Below are positions 41,342-49,720 of a stretch of DNA of 64,000 nt, piece by piece. The notes beneath the pieces are model-generated. The model made no database searches and was not told the origin of the DNA. It saw only the letters and a list, made by a program, of their open reading frames with translations. The first letter of the stretch is position 1. Each line of letters begins with the position of its first letter. Source of the DNA: Albibacterium profundi (lineage in GTDB: Bacteria > Bacteroidota > Bacteroidia > Sphingobacteriales > Sphingobacteriaceae); NCBI RefSeq assembly GCF_042159835.1, contig NZ_JBBVGT010000002.1:1984001-2048000 (forward strand). The letters are read 5' to 3'. The translations under genes and the position numbers were made by a program.

Positions 41342-42298
41342 ATGAGTACATTGTTAGATTCAGGTCAAAAACCCTATAATTTCTATGGAGCCTATCTCCG
41401 GGATAAATATGAGGGGAAACGTGTTTTTAAGATCATAGTAGATGGACATTTTACCTGTCCGAATCGCGATGGGAGTAAGGGTTATGGCGGCTGTACCTAT
41501 TGTAATGTTGACTCATTTACACCAGATTCAGCACGTAAACTTCCAAGTATTCGCGAGCAAGTCGAGGAGGGTATTGAACGTGCTGTAAAGGGATACCGGG
41601 CTGAAAAATTTATTATTTATTTTCAACCAAACACGAACACGTATGCGCCAGCGCATTATTTAAAATCCTTGTATGATGAGGCGCTGAGTATAGCTCCAGA
41701 GCATGTTGTGGGATTATCAGTAGGGACGCGTCCGGATTGTATTGATTTTGAAAAGATTGCCTTATTGGAAAGTTATACGGATCGCTACGATGTAGATTTG
41801 GAAATGGGAATGGAGTCGATCTATAATGATACGCTTAATCGAATCAATCGGGGATGCTCACACGAGGAGTTGGAGTCTGCATTGAATTTGGTTCAGAATA
41901 GTAAATTGGATATTTGTGTACATACTATTTTTGGTTTCCCTTGGGAAAGTAAGGAGATGATGCTTCGGTATGCGGATGAGATTAATCGGTTTCCCCAAAT
42001 TAAGTTTGTGAAGCTGCATCATCTTCACATCGTAGAGGGTTCTATTATGGGTGTCCACTATAAAAGAGAGCCCTTTAAGGTGTTCAGTCTGGAGGAGTAT
42101 ACCGACTTCCTGTGTGATTTTATTCCACTTTTGCGACCAGACATCGTTATTCAACGTTTATTCGGTTTGGCAGATCAAGAATTATTAATAGCGCCAAACT
42201 GGGGTAAGGGTAAGTCGGCTATACAGACTTATATTGATAAAGAACTTGAGCGTCGAGGTGCGATCCAAGGGTCGAAGTATCAGTATATGGCCGTTTGA
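41342..42298 (+). CDS. TIGR01212-family radical SAM protein (YhcC-like)
   Basis: A 318-residue radical S-adenosylmethionine enzyme. The iron-sulfur cysteines sit in FTCPNRDGSKGYGGCTYCNV (Cys-x10-Cys-x2-Cys, the YhcC/TIGR01212 variant rather than Cys-x3-Cys-x2-Cys). The barrel continues with FIIYFQPNTNTYAPAHYL, LSVGTRPDCID, VDLEMGMESIYNDTL and VHTIFGFPWESKEMM. The YhcC group is conserved but its substrate is not firmly established. It is monocistronic. Its stop codon abuts the convergent ilvA gene without a spacer. Confidence 0.9.
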   Translation: MSTLLDSGQKPYNFYGAYLRDKYEGKRVFKIIVDGHFTCPNRDGSKGYGGCTYCNVDSFTPDSARKLPSIREQVEEGIERAVKGYRAEKFIIYFQPNTNTYAPAHYLKSLYDEALSIAPEHVVGLSVGTRPDCIDFEKIALLESYTDRYDVDLEMGMESIYNDTLNRINRGCSHEELESALNLVQNSKLDICVHTIFGFPWESKEMMLRYADEINRFPQIKFVKLHHLHIVEGSIMGVHYKREPFKVFSLEEYTDFLCDFIPLLRPDIVIQRLFGLADQELLIAPNWGKGKSAIQTYIDKELERRGAIQGSKYQYMAV

Positions 42299-43549
42299 TT
42301 AAATTAGATATTCGAATAGGGTTTGATCACGATTGATTTCTTTGAAATCGAAGCGTTTTTCTTTCATCCTGTCGATCAGAGAAGCATAGTCACTTGGTGA
42401 CCTCAATTCAATACCTACAAGTGCTGGCCCTCTTTCTCGTTCGGTTTTCTTGATAAATTCGAATCGGGTGATGTCATCATGCTCCCCAAGCACCTCGGTC
42501 ACAAACAAACGCAGGGCACCAGGGCGTTGCGGGAAGTTGACAAGGAAATAGTGTTTTTTCCCTTCATACTGCAGGGAGAGTTCTTTGATTTCTGCCATGC
42601 GATCGAAATCGTTATTACCGCCACTTACAATACAAACCACCTTTTTACCTTTGATAGCATCTGCGTATATATCTAAAGAAGCAACGGTAAGCGCACCCGC
42701 CGGTTCTGCAACGATTGCTTCATGGTTGTATAGATCCAAAATGGTTGTACAGACCTTACCTTCTGGAACAAGCTCAATTCGCGGAATATACTTTTGGCAA
42801 TAACCTAGGGTAAGCGCACCGGCTTTCTTGACAGCTGCTCCATCAACAAAGGTATTAATGCGGTCCAAGGTAACTGGCTTCTTCGCTGAGAATGCGGTTT
42901 TCATAGATGGTGCACCAAGGGGCTCTACCCCATAGCAAACCGTGTCCGGCTTCGTTTGGTGAAGATAATGACCTACTCCTGAAGCGAGTCCACCACCGCC
43001 AATGGGTACGATGACGATGTCTACGTCTGGTAGGTCTTCTAGAATTTCGACGCCTACAGTTCCTTGGCCTTCAATGATGGCCAGGTCATCAAAAGGAGGG
43101 ACGAAGGTCATCTGATGCTCTTCTGTGTAAATTAAAGCCTCTCTCAGGCAGTCGTCAAATGTGTCTCCAACTAGCACAATTTCAACAAAGTCCCCGCCAA
43201 ACATACGAGTTTGATCAATTTTCTGATTCGGCGTATGACTCGGCATGAAAATCACACCTTTAATTTTCTGATTATTACAAGAGAAGGCAAAACCCTGAGC
43301 ATGGTTTCCTGCACTCGCACAAACGACACCCTTCGCACGTTCGTCTTCTGATAAACGAGAAATTTTGTTATATGCGCCTCTTAATTTATACGAGCGGACA
43401 ACTTGCATATCCTCTCGTTTTAAATAAATAGAAGCCCCATATTTCTTCGATAATCTCGCGTTTTTTTGCAAAGGGGTTCTGTTGATTACAGATTGAATGC
43501 GCTTTAAGGCACTCACTGAATCTATTGTGGAGTCTGAAGATCCGCTCAT
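42299..43549 (-). CDS. ilvA: threonine ammonia-lyase
   Basis: A 416-residue PLP enzyme converting threonine to 2-oxobutanoate, first step of isoleucine synthesis. The PLP lysine is in VVRSYKLRGAYNK and the phosphate cup in VPIGGGGLASGVGHYL. The C-terminal 80 residues are a single ACT-like regulatory domain (HYFLVNFPQRPGALRLFVTE), so the protein is the short biosynthetic type (E. coli IlvA has two ACT-like parts). It is the last of nine co-oriented genes, 8 bp after leuA. Confidence 0.93.
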   Translation of the reverse strand: MSGSSDSTIDSVSALKRIQSVINRTPLQKNARLSKKYGASIYLKREDMQVVRSYKLRGAYNKISRLSEDERAKGVVCASAGNHAQGFAFSCNNQKIKGVIFMPSHTPNQKIDQTRMFGGDFVEIVLVGDTFDDCLREALIYTEEHQMTFVPPFDDLAIIEGQGTVGVEILEDLPDVDIVIVPIGGGGLASGVGHYLHQTKPDTVCYGVEPLGAPSMKTAFSAKKPVTLDRINTFVDGAAVKKAGALTLGYCQKYIPRIELVPEGKVCTTILDLYNHEAIVAEPAGALTVASLDIYADAIKGKKVVCIVSGGNNDFDRMAEIKELSLQYEGKKHYFLVNFPQRPGALRLFVTEVLGEHDDITRFEFIKKTERERGPALVGIELRSPSDYASLIDRMKEKRFDFKEINRDQTLFEYLI

Positions 43550-43557
43550 CTAATTTT

Positions 43558-44730
43558 TTATGCGTTTAATGTTGTTGTGTTCACTAATTGGGTTAAATCA
43601 TCATCAGTGATGTTCTTTTTCCCATCTGCCAAGTCCAAAAATTTGCCATATACAATATCGAGGTCGCTTTTTTCTAATTGGAAACCGATACGTTCAAGAT
43701 GGTGTTTCAACGCATGACGACCACTTCGCGCTGTCAAGATAATATCTGCTTCGTCCAATCCTACATCTTCTGGCTTAATAATCTCGTAATTCTCTCGATG
43801 CTTTAAGAAACCGTCTTGATGGATCCCAGAACTGTGTGCAAATGCGTTTCTTCCAACAATAGCTTTATTAGGCTGCACTGGCATGTGCATCATGCTGGCT
43901 ACCTTACGGCTGATTGATGTGAATTGTTTACTGTTGATGTTGGTTTTTAACCCGTCAAATGCGTTATGATGTACTTGCGTAATCATGGCTACTTCTTCAA
44001 GTGAGGTATTTCCCGCACGCTCGCCTATACCGTTAATTGTACATTCTACCTGGCGGGCACCCGCGATGACACCAGCAATGGAGTTGGCGGTTGCTAATCC
44101 TAAGTCGTTATGACAGTGAACCGAAATAATTGCTTGATCAATGTTTTTAACATTTTCTTTCAAATATTGAATTTTTGCCGCGTATTGGTGAGGTAAGCAA
44201 TAGCCATTGGTATCCGGAATGTTTACTACCGTTGCACCCGCTGCTATCACAGCCTCAATCATCCTAGCTAAATATTCATCGTCGGCACGACCTGCATCTT
44301 CTGCATAAAACTCTACATCTTCTACGAATGTCTTAGCATATTTCACGGCTGCTACCGCACGTTCCAATATCTTATCGCGCGTGCTGTTGAACTTGTACTG
44401 AATATGCGTGTCAGAAGAGCCAATACCCGTATGGATCCTTCCGCGTTTTGCATACTGTAGTGATTCAGCCGCCACTTTAATATCATTCTCATTAGCACGG
44501 GTCAGCGCACAGATAATTACGTCTTGTAGGTTCTTTGATAGTTCTACAACACTTTGATAGTCGCCAGGACTAGATACCGGGAAGCCTGCTTCAACAATAT
44601 CGACACCCAGTCGTTGCAGCTCAATCCCGATTTCAACTTTTTCTGGTGTGCTTAATTGACATCCCGGTACTTGTTCACCGTCGCGAAGTGTCGTGTCAAA
44701 GATGTAAAGATGATTTGGATCGTGTAACAT
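43558..44730 (-). CDS. leuA: 2-isopropylmalate synthase, short form
   Basis: A 390-residue enzyme condensing 2-oxoisovalerate with acetyl-CoA, the committed step of leucine synthesis. Motifs: IFDTTLRDGEQVPG (Arg-Asp of the active site), VHCHNDLGLATANS (metal histidines) and INGIGERAGNTSLEE. It continues to the SGIHQDGFLKHRENYE subdomain and ends at about residue 390, whereas E. coli and most LeuA proteins have about 510-525 residues with a C-terminal LeuA dimer/regulatory domain. That domain is absent here, so leucine feedback control may be missing or use another mechanism; homologues in Bacteroidota are often of this length. It lies between leuB and ilvA. Confidence 0.92.
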   Translation of the reverse strand: MLHDPNHLYIFDTTLRDGEQVPGCQLSTPEKVEIGIELQRLGVDIVEAGFPVSSPGDYQSVVELSKNLQDVIICALTRANENDIKVAAESLQYAKRGRIHTGIGSSDTHIQYKFNSTRDKILERAVAAVKYAKTFVEDVEFYAEDAGRADDEYLARMIEAVIAAGATVVNIPDTNGYCLPHQYAAKIQYLKENVKNIDQAIISVHCHNDLGLATANSIAGVIAGARQVECTINGIGERAGNTSLEEVAMITQVHHNAFDGLKTNINSKQFTSISRKVASMMHMPVQPNKAIVGRNAFAHSSGIHQDGFLKHRENYEIIKPEDVGLDEADIILTARSGRHALKHHLERIGFQLEKSDLDIVYGKFLDLADGKKNITDDDLTQLVNTTTLNA

Positions 44731-44758
44731 ATTAATTTATTTATGTAAATAACGGATA

Positions 44759-45853
44759 TTATTGGACTATAGGTTTTTGAGCTTCGATGGCTTCAAGCAC
44801 CTTTGCGCCCATGTCTGCCGTGCCCAAAATGTAATCTTGTGCAGTAGATGTATTTGTGATATCGGTTGTTCGATAACCTGTCTTTAAAGTATCTGCCACA
44901 GCGTTCGTTATAACTTTTGCCTCTTCTTTTAAACCGAAACTAATTTCCAACATAAGAGCGGCAGACAGAATAGAAGCGAGTGGATTGGCAATGTTCTTTC
45001 CGGCAATGTCATGCGCAGAACCGTGAATTGGTTCAAAAAAACCAGTCCCATCACCTATCGATGCGGAAGCTAACATACCCATTGATCCAGCAATCTGTGA
45101 AGCCTCATCAGTAAGAATATCACCAAATAGATTAGCTGTCAGTACCACATCAAATTTCCGGGGATTCTTAACCAATTGCATTGCAGCATTGTCGATAAAC
45201 ATATGTTCTGTTTCAACATCTGGGTAGCGCTTACTCACTTCCTGTACAACATCCCTCCATAGACGAGAGGTCTCCAACACATTCGCTTTGTCTACAGAAC
45301 ATAATCGCTTGCTTCTCATCCGTGCAGCTTCAAATGCCTTTACAGCAATTCTTTCTACTTCATATCGGTGATAGTTCATTAAATCAGACGCGTAACTTCC
45401 GTCATCGGCTTTAGTTTTTTCACCAAAATAAACATCGCCAGTTAGTTCTCTGAAGAAAAGGATGTCCGTTCCTTTTAAGATTGCAGGCTTTAAGCTTGAT
45501 GCTTCTAATAATTCATCGAACAGTAATATCGGACGTATATTTGCATATAAACCCAATTCCTTTCGGATTTTCAATAAACCTTGTTCCGGTCGCACCTTTG
45601 CTGATGGGTCATTATCATATTTTGCGTGTCCAATAGCTCCAAAAAGGATAGCATCGCTATTTTTTGCTTTGTTCAGTGTCTCATCGGGGAGCGGGTCACC
45701 AGTTGCCTCAATAGCGACGTGACCCATGATTGCTTCATCAAATGAAAATTGATGACTATATAATTCGGCTATTTTCTCAAGTGCAGCTTTTCCCCATTTT
45801 GTCACCTCCTGACCAATACCATCTCCGGGAATTACTAGAATATTTTTTTTCAT
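44759..45853 (-). CDS. leuB: 3-isopropylmalate dehydrogenase
   Basis: A 364-residue NAD-dependent enzyme that oxidatively decarboxylates 3-isopropylmalate to 2-oxoisocaproate. Motifs: VIPGDGIGQEVT at the N-terminus, FRELTGDVYFGE for substrate recognition, MFIDNAAMQLVKNP (metal-binding Asp region) and GSAHDIAGKNIANPLASILS for the cofactor. The length is usual. It is the seventh gene of the run, 21 bp after leuD and 28 bp before leuA. Confidence 0.95.
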   Translation of the reverse strand: MKKNILVIPGDGIGQEVTKWGKAALEKIAELYSHQFSFDEAIMGHVAIEATGDPLPDETLNKAKNSDAILFGAIGHAKYDNDPSAKVRPEQGLLKIRKELGLYANIRPILLFDELLEASSLKPAILKGTDILFFRELTGDVYFGEKTKADDGSYASDLMNYHRYEVERIAVKAFEAARMRSKRLCSVDKANVLETSRLWRDVVQEVSKRYPDVETEHMFIDNAAMQLVKNPRKFDVVLTANLFGDILTDEASQIAGSMGMLASASIGDGTGFFEPIHGSAHDIAGKNIANPLASILSAALMLEISFGLKEEAKVITNAVADTLKTGYRTTDITNTSTAQDYILGTADMGAKVLEAIEAQKPIVQ

Positions 45854-45874
45854 AGACTGTTTTATTACGAAGAC

Positions 45875-46474
45875 CTAAACATATTGGCGCTTAAGCTCGT
45901 ATTCTTCAATTTTTTCTTTTTTACTTAAAATAAAATCAATATCGTCATACCCATTCAATAAACAGGCCTTTTTGTATGGGTTTATTTCGAATTCAGCGCT
46001 TTCTCCGGTACTTATTAAGGTTAATGTTTGCTCCTCGAGATCAACCTTTAAAGGCGTATTAGCGTCTTTATAGATCTCAGTGAATATATTTTGCAGGAAC
46101 TCTTCTGTTATTTGAATAGGTAGTAAACCATTATTTAGAGCATTTCCCTTAAAAATATCCGCGAAGAAACTGCTGATAATTACATCAAAGCCATAGTCTT
46201 CTAAAGCCCAAGCCGCATGCTCACGACTACTTCCACATCCGAAGTTTTTACCGGCGACCAGAATGTTGCCCGAGTATGTATCATCATTCAGCACAAATTC
46301 GGCTCTCGGATTATTATCCGAATCATAACGCCAATCGCGGAATAGGTTCTCTCCGAAACCCTCCCGCGTTGTGGCCTTAAGAAAGCGCGCAGGAATAATT
46401 TGATCTGTGTCAATATTTTCGGTTGGCAATGGAACTGCCGAACCCTGTATGTTTTTGAATATTTTTGTTGCCAT
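45875..46474 (-). CDS. leuD: 3-isopropylmalate dehydratase small subunit
   Basis: A 199-residue swivel domain of isopropylmalate isomerase, working with LeuC. Conserved: IDTDQIIPARFLKATTREGF near the N-terminus and NFGCGSSREHAAWALEDYG. The length is typical. The start codon is 3 bp after the leuC stop, so the two subunits are made from one message in balanced amounts. Confidence 0.95.
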   Translation of the reverse strand: MATKIFKNIQGSAVPLPTENIDTDQIIPARFLKATTREGFGENLFRDWRYDSDNNPRAEFVLNDDTYSGNILVAGKNFGCGSSREHAAWALEDYGFDVIISSFFADIFKGNALNNGLLPIQITEEFLQNIFTEIYKDANTPLKVDLEEQTLTLISTGESAEFEINPYKKACLLNGYDDIDFILSKKEKIEEYELKRQYV

Positions 46475-46477
46475 TTC

Positions 46478-47875
46478 TTATATCATCTCTCTAATATCAG
46501 TAACTTTTCCAGTAACGGCAGCAGCGGCGGCCATTAAAGGACTTGCTAAGAAAGTACGTGAATTTGGACCCTGTCTACCCTCAAAATTCCGGTTAGACGT
46601 TGAAATACAATATTTTCCTGCTGGAATTTTGTCCTCATTCATACCTAAACAGGCACTGCAACCTGGCTCTCTTAAAGCGAAGCCGGCTTCAATGAAAATC
46701 TTATCAAGACCTTCTAGTTTAGCTTGTTGTTCCACTTGTTTAGATCCAGGAACAATCCATGCGGTAACATTATCCGCTTTACGTTTCCCTTTTACAAAAT
46801 CCGCAACCTGCCTCAAATCCTCAATACGTGAGTTTGTACAACTGCCGATAAATACATAGTCAACATGATGACCCAGCATGCGCTCATTATCATTTAAGCC
46901 CATGTATTCTAGCGACTTTAGATATGATTTTTGTTCTTGTTTGTCAAATTCATTTCTGCTAGGAATGTTTTGCGTTATACCAATTCCCATCCCCGGATTA
47001 GTTCCATACGTGATCATCGGTTCGATATCCTCTGCTTTGAAAGTCAGAACTTGATCGAACTCTGCATCCTCGTCCGAATAGAGTGTTTTCCAATAAGCAA
47101 GTGCTTTGTCCCATTCTTCTCCTGCTGGAGCAAATTTTCTTCCTTTAACGTAATCAAACGTAGTTTGATCCGGTGCGATCAATCCTCCGCGGGCACCCAT
47201 TTCGATACTCATATTACAAATCGTCATTCGTCCCTCCATGCTCAACGAACGAATCGTATCTCCGGCATACTCAGCGAAGTAGCCAGTTCCTCCAGCCGCT
47301 GAAATCTGTGAAATGATATACAAGATGATATCCTTGGCTCCGACACCTTTTTGCAGTTGACCATTTACCTCGATTTTCATTCGCTTTGGTCGCTGCTGCA
47401 GAAGACATTGAGTCGCCATAACTTGTTCAACCTGCGACGTGCCAATTCCGAATGCGATAGCACCAAATGCACCATGCGTTGAAGTATGACTATCTCCGCA
47501 GACGTAAGTTCCACCGGGACGGGTTATTCCTAGTTCAGGACCTATTACGTGGACAATTCCTTGGTAGGGGTGCCCTAAACCATATAATTCGATCCCGAAT
47601 TCATCACAATTTTTTGTCAACATATCTACCTGTACGCGAGAAAGTTCTTCTTTGATGGGTAGATGCTGGTTTATAGTTGGGACATTATGATCGGCCGTGG
47701 CTACCGTTTGCTGTGGCCTAAAAACAGGGATACCTCGGTCACGCAGGCCATTAAAGGCTTGTGGACTGGTTACCTCATGAATAAAGTGAGTATCGATGTA
47801 TAAAACATCTGGAAAACCTTCCTTGCTACTCACCACATGGTTATCCCAAATTTTATCAAACAATGTTTTCCCCAT
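46478..47875 (-). CDS. leuC: 3-isopropylmalate dehydratase large subunit
   Basis: A 465-residue aconitase-type enzyme isomerising 2- to 3-isopropylmalate with a [4Fe-4S] cluster. The cluster ligands are in VFIGSCTNSRIEDLR and LREPGCSACLGMNED. Substrate-binding motifs include TYVCGDSHTSTHGAFGAIAF and RGGLIAPDQTTFDY. The length is usual. A 127-bp spacer with two hairpins separates it from ilvC upstream, the largest gap of the gene run, so an internal promoter, terminator or processing site may lie there. Confidence 0.95.
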   Translation of the reverse strand: MGKTLFDKIWDNHVVSSKEGFPDVLYIDTHFIHEVTSPQAFNGLRDRGIPVFRPQQTVATADHNVPTINQHLPIKEELSRVQVDMLTKNCDEFGIELYGLGHPYQGIVHVIGPELGITRPGGTYVCGDSHTSTHGAFGAIAFGIGTSQVEQVMATQCLLQQRPKRMKIEVNGQLQKGVGAKDIILYIISQISAAGGTGYFAEYAGDTIRSLSMEGRMTICNMSIEMGARGGLIAPDQTTFDYVKGRKFAPAGEEWDKALAYWKTLYSDEDAEFDQVLTFKAEDIEPMITYGTNPGMGIGITQNIPSRNEFDKQEQKSYLKSLEYMGLNDNERMLGHHVDYVFIGSCTNSRIEDLRQVADFVKGKRKADNVTAWIVPGSKQVEQQAKLEGLDKIFIEAGFALREPGCSACLGMNEDKIPAGKYCISTSNRNFEGRQGPNSRTFLASPLMAAAAAVTGKVTDIREMI

Positions 47876-47909
47876 AGTATATTTCTTGTATTTGTTTTAA
47901 AATAGTTTA

Positions 47910-47988
47910 TCCACTTAGCTTGATTGTCATTTCATGCGACGGATCAAACTAAGTGGAAGAGTGAAGGCCGGACGATAATAATCGCCGG
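47910..47988 (-). repeat. two inverted repeats in the ilvC-leuC spacer
   Basis: Arms 47911-47924 and 47943-47956 pair over 14 positions with one mismatch (15 with the T-A pair at 47910/47957). A second hairpin is formed by CCGG-A-CGAT (47968-47976) and ATCG-CCGG (47981-47988) around AATA, with one bulged base. There is no U-tract next to either, so plain termination is unlikely; mRNA processing, stabilisation or attenuation between ilvC and leuC is possible. Confidence 0.55.
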
Positions 47989-48002
47989 TTACCTCGTGTA
48001 TG

Positions 48003-49061
48003 TTATATTTCTTCTGCCTGATTTTCCGGACGAAGGCTGCGTACAGCCTTGCCAGCTTGCCACATTTCGCTATCTTGTAATTCTTTTAGTTCAGCATCAA
48101 GTTTAACGCGATAGTCAGATTTACTGTTGCTGTCGATCGAGCGTTGAGATTCTTTTCCAGTCGAAACACTGTCATAAAGTTCGTTAAATACAGGAAGCGT
48201 GGCGTCACGGAACTTTTTCCACCAATCCAGTGCACCGCGCTGTGCTGTTGTAGAGCAGTTTGCATACATCCAGTCCATGCCGTTTTCAGCTACTAAAGGC
48301 ATCAACGATTGAGTGAGTTCTTCAACCGTTTCATTGAACGCTTCAGAAGGAGAGTGTCCATTATTGCGCAGAACTTCATACTGTGCCGCAAATATTCCCT
48401 GGATAGCACCCATTAATGTTCCACGCTCACCTGTTAAGTCAGAAAAAACTTCTTTACGGAAGTCGGTTTCAAATAAATAACCAGAACCTACACCAATACC
48501 TAATGCAATGGCACGATCCCTTGCTTTTCCTGTCGCATCCTGATGGATGGCGAAAGATGAATTTAATCCTTTTCCTTCTAAAAATAGACGACGTAGAGAT
48601 GTGCCAGAACCTTTTGGAGCTACCAAAATAACATCTACATCTTCCGGTGCAACGATACCGGTTTGGTCTTTATAGGTAATCCCGAAACCGTGTGAAAAAT
48701 AAAGTGCTTTCCCCGCGGTTAGGTGTTTCTTTATCGTTGGCCAAAGTGTAATTTGTCCTGCGTCAGATAGAAGATATTGAATGATCGTGCCTTTCTCGGC
48801 AGCTTCTTCAATTTCGAAGAGCGTTTCTCCCGGAACCCAACCGTCAGCTACTGCTTTGTCCCATGTTTTTGAGTCCTTACGCTGACCGATAATCACATTG
48901 ATGCCGTTATCCTTTAGGTTGAGCGCTTGACCAGGCCCTTGAACTCCGTATCCGATAACTGCAATCGTTTCGTCTTTCAGTGTTTCTTGGGCTTTGCTCA
49001 AAGGAAACTCTTCCCGGGTTACTACTTCTTCTATCGTTCCACCAAAATTAATTTTTGCCAT
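48003..49061 (-). CDS. ilvC: ketol-acid reductoisomerase
   Basis: A 352-residue class I enzyme converting acetolactate or acetohydroxybutyrate to dihydroxy acids with NADPH and Mg2+. The Rossmann loop is AVIGYGVQGPGQALNLKDNG. SHGFGITYKD and VAPKGSGTSLRR follow. The C-terminal knotted domain holds the metal site (VGSGYLFETDFRKEVFSDLT, with the D..E..E pattern) and ends near residue 330. The length is usual. It is the fourth gene of the run, 57 bp after ilvN and 127 bp before leuC. Confidence 0.95.
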   Translation of the reverse strand: MAKINFGGTIEEVVTREEFPLSKAQETLKDETIAVIGYGVQGPGQALNLKDNGINVIIGQRKDSKTWDKAVADGWVPGETLFEIEEAAEKGTIIQYLLSDAGQITLWPTIKKHLTAGKALYFSHGFGITYKDQTGIVAPEDVDVILVAPKGSGTSLRRLFLEGKGLNSSFAIHQDATGKARDRAIALGIGVGSGYLFETDFRKEVFSDLTGERGTLMGAIQGIFAAQYEVLRNNGHSPSEAFNETVEELTQSLMPLVAENGMDWMYANCSTTAQRGALDWWKKFRDATLPVFNELYDSVSTGKESQRSIDSNSKSDYRVKLDAELKELQDSEMWQAGKAVRSLRPENQAEEI

Positions 49062-49118
49062 TTTTTTTGTTGTTTTTATGTTCGTATAAAATTAAATATA
49101 ATAAAATTTAATATAGAA

Positions 49119-49709
49119 TTACATTGTGAATATTTTGTCCTGTTTGTCTAGAAATTCATTCTCTACAACCTCTTGAGTAGGTTCTTCACTTTCAAACTCA
49201 GTCAGTTTTTTATGAAAGCCTTCGCTATTTTTGATGATCGCAATTCGACCACTGCGCACGAATTCAATCAAGCCGAAATTTCCAAGTGCTTCAGTGAGTT
49301 TATCAATGTCTTCACTATGCCCAGAAGTTTCGAAGACCGTGTAATCATTGCGGATAACTACCGCCCGCGCCCCGTATATCCTGGCAAGGCGTTCCACATC
49401 GGCTTCTTCAGTAACTTTCGCGGTTGCTACCTTAAAGAGCGCTTGTTCCTGCCAGATAATCTCGCTATTGGTGTTGAAGTATGCCTTTAGAATATCGATT
49501 TGTTTTTCTAGCTGTCTGCAGACTTTCCTTACCACTTCTTCACTTTCGTTGATTAAGATGGTGAAGCGGAAGATTCCACTGACTTCGGAAGGTGATCCGC
49601 TAATGCTTTCTATGTTTATCTTTTTCCGAGAGAATAAGATAACGATTCTACCAATAATACCGACCTTATTTTCGGTATAGATGGTTAATGTATATTCTTG
49701 CTTTGTCAT
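49119..49709 (-). CDS. ilvN: acetolactate synthase regulatory subunit
   Basis: A 196-residue ACT-domain protein that regulates the large subunit by valine feedback. The first ACT unit is YTLTIYTENKVGIIGRIVIL; the conserved INIESISGSPSEVSGIFRFT follows. A second ACT-like unit covers about 85-165. The C-terminal tail is acidic and slightly longer than in E. coli IlvN or IlvH (about 160). It lies 11 bp after ilvB and 57 bp before ilvC. Confidence 0.93.
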   Translation of the reverse strand: MTKQEYTLTIYTENKVGIIGRIVILFSRKKINIESISGSPSEVSGIFRFTILINESEEVVRKVCRQLEKQIDILKAYFNTNSEIIWQEQALFKVATAKVTEEADVERLARIYGARAVVIRNDYTVFETSGHSEDIDKLTEALGNFGLIEFVRSGRIAIIKNSEGFHKKLTEFESEEPTQEVVENEFLDKQDKIFTM

Positions 49710-49720
49710 CTCCTTAGGTT

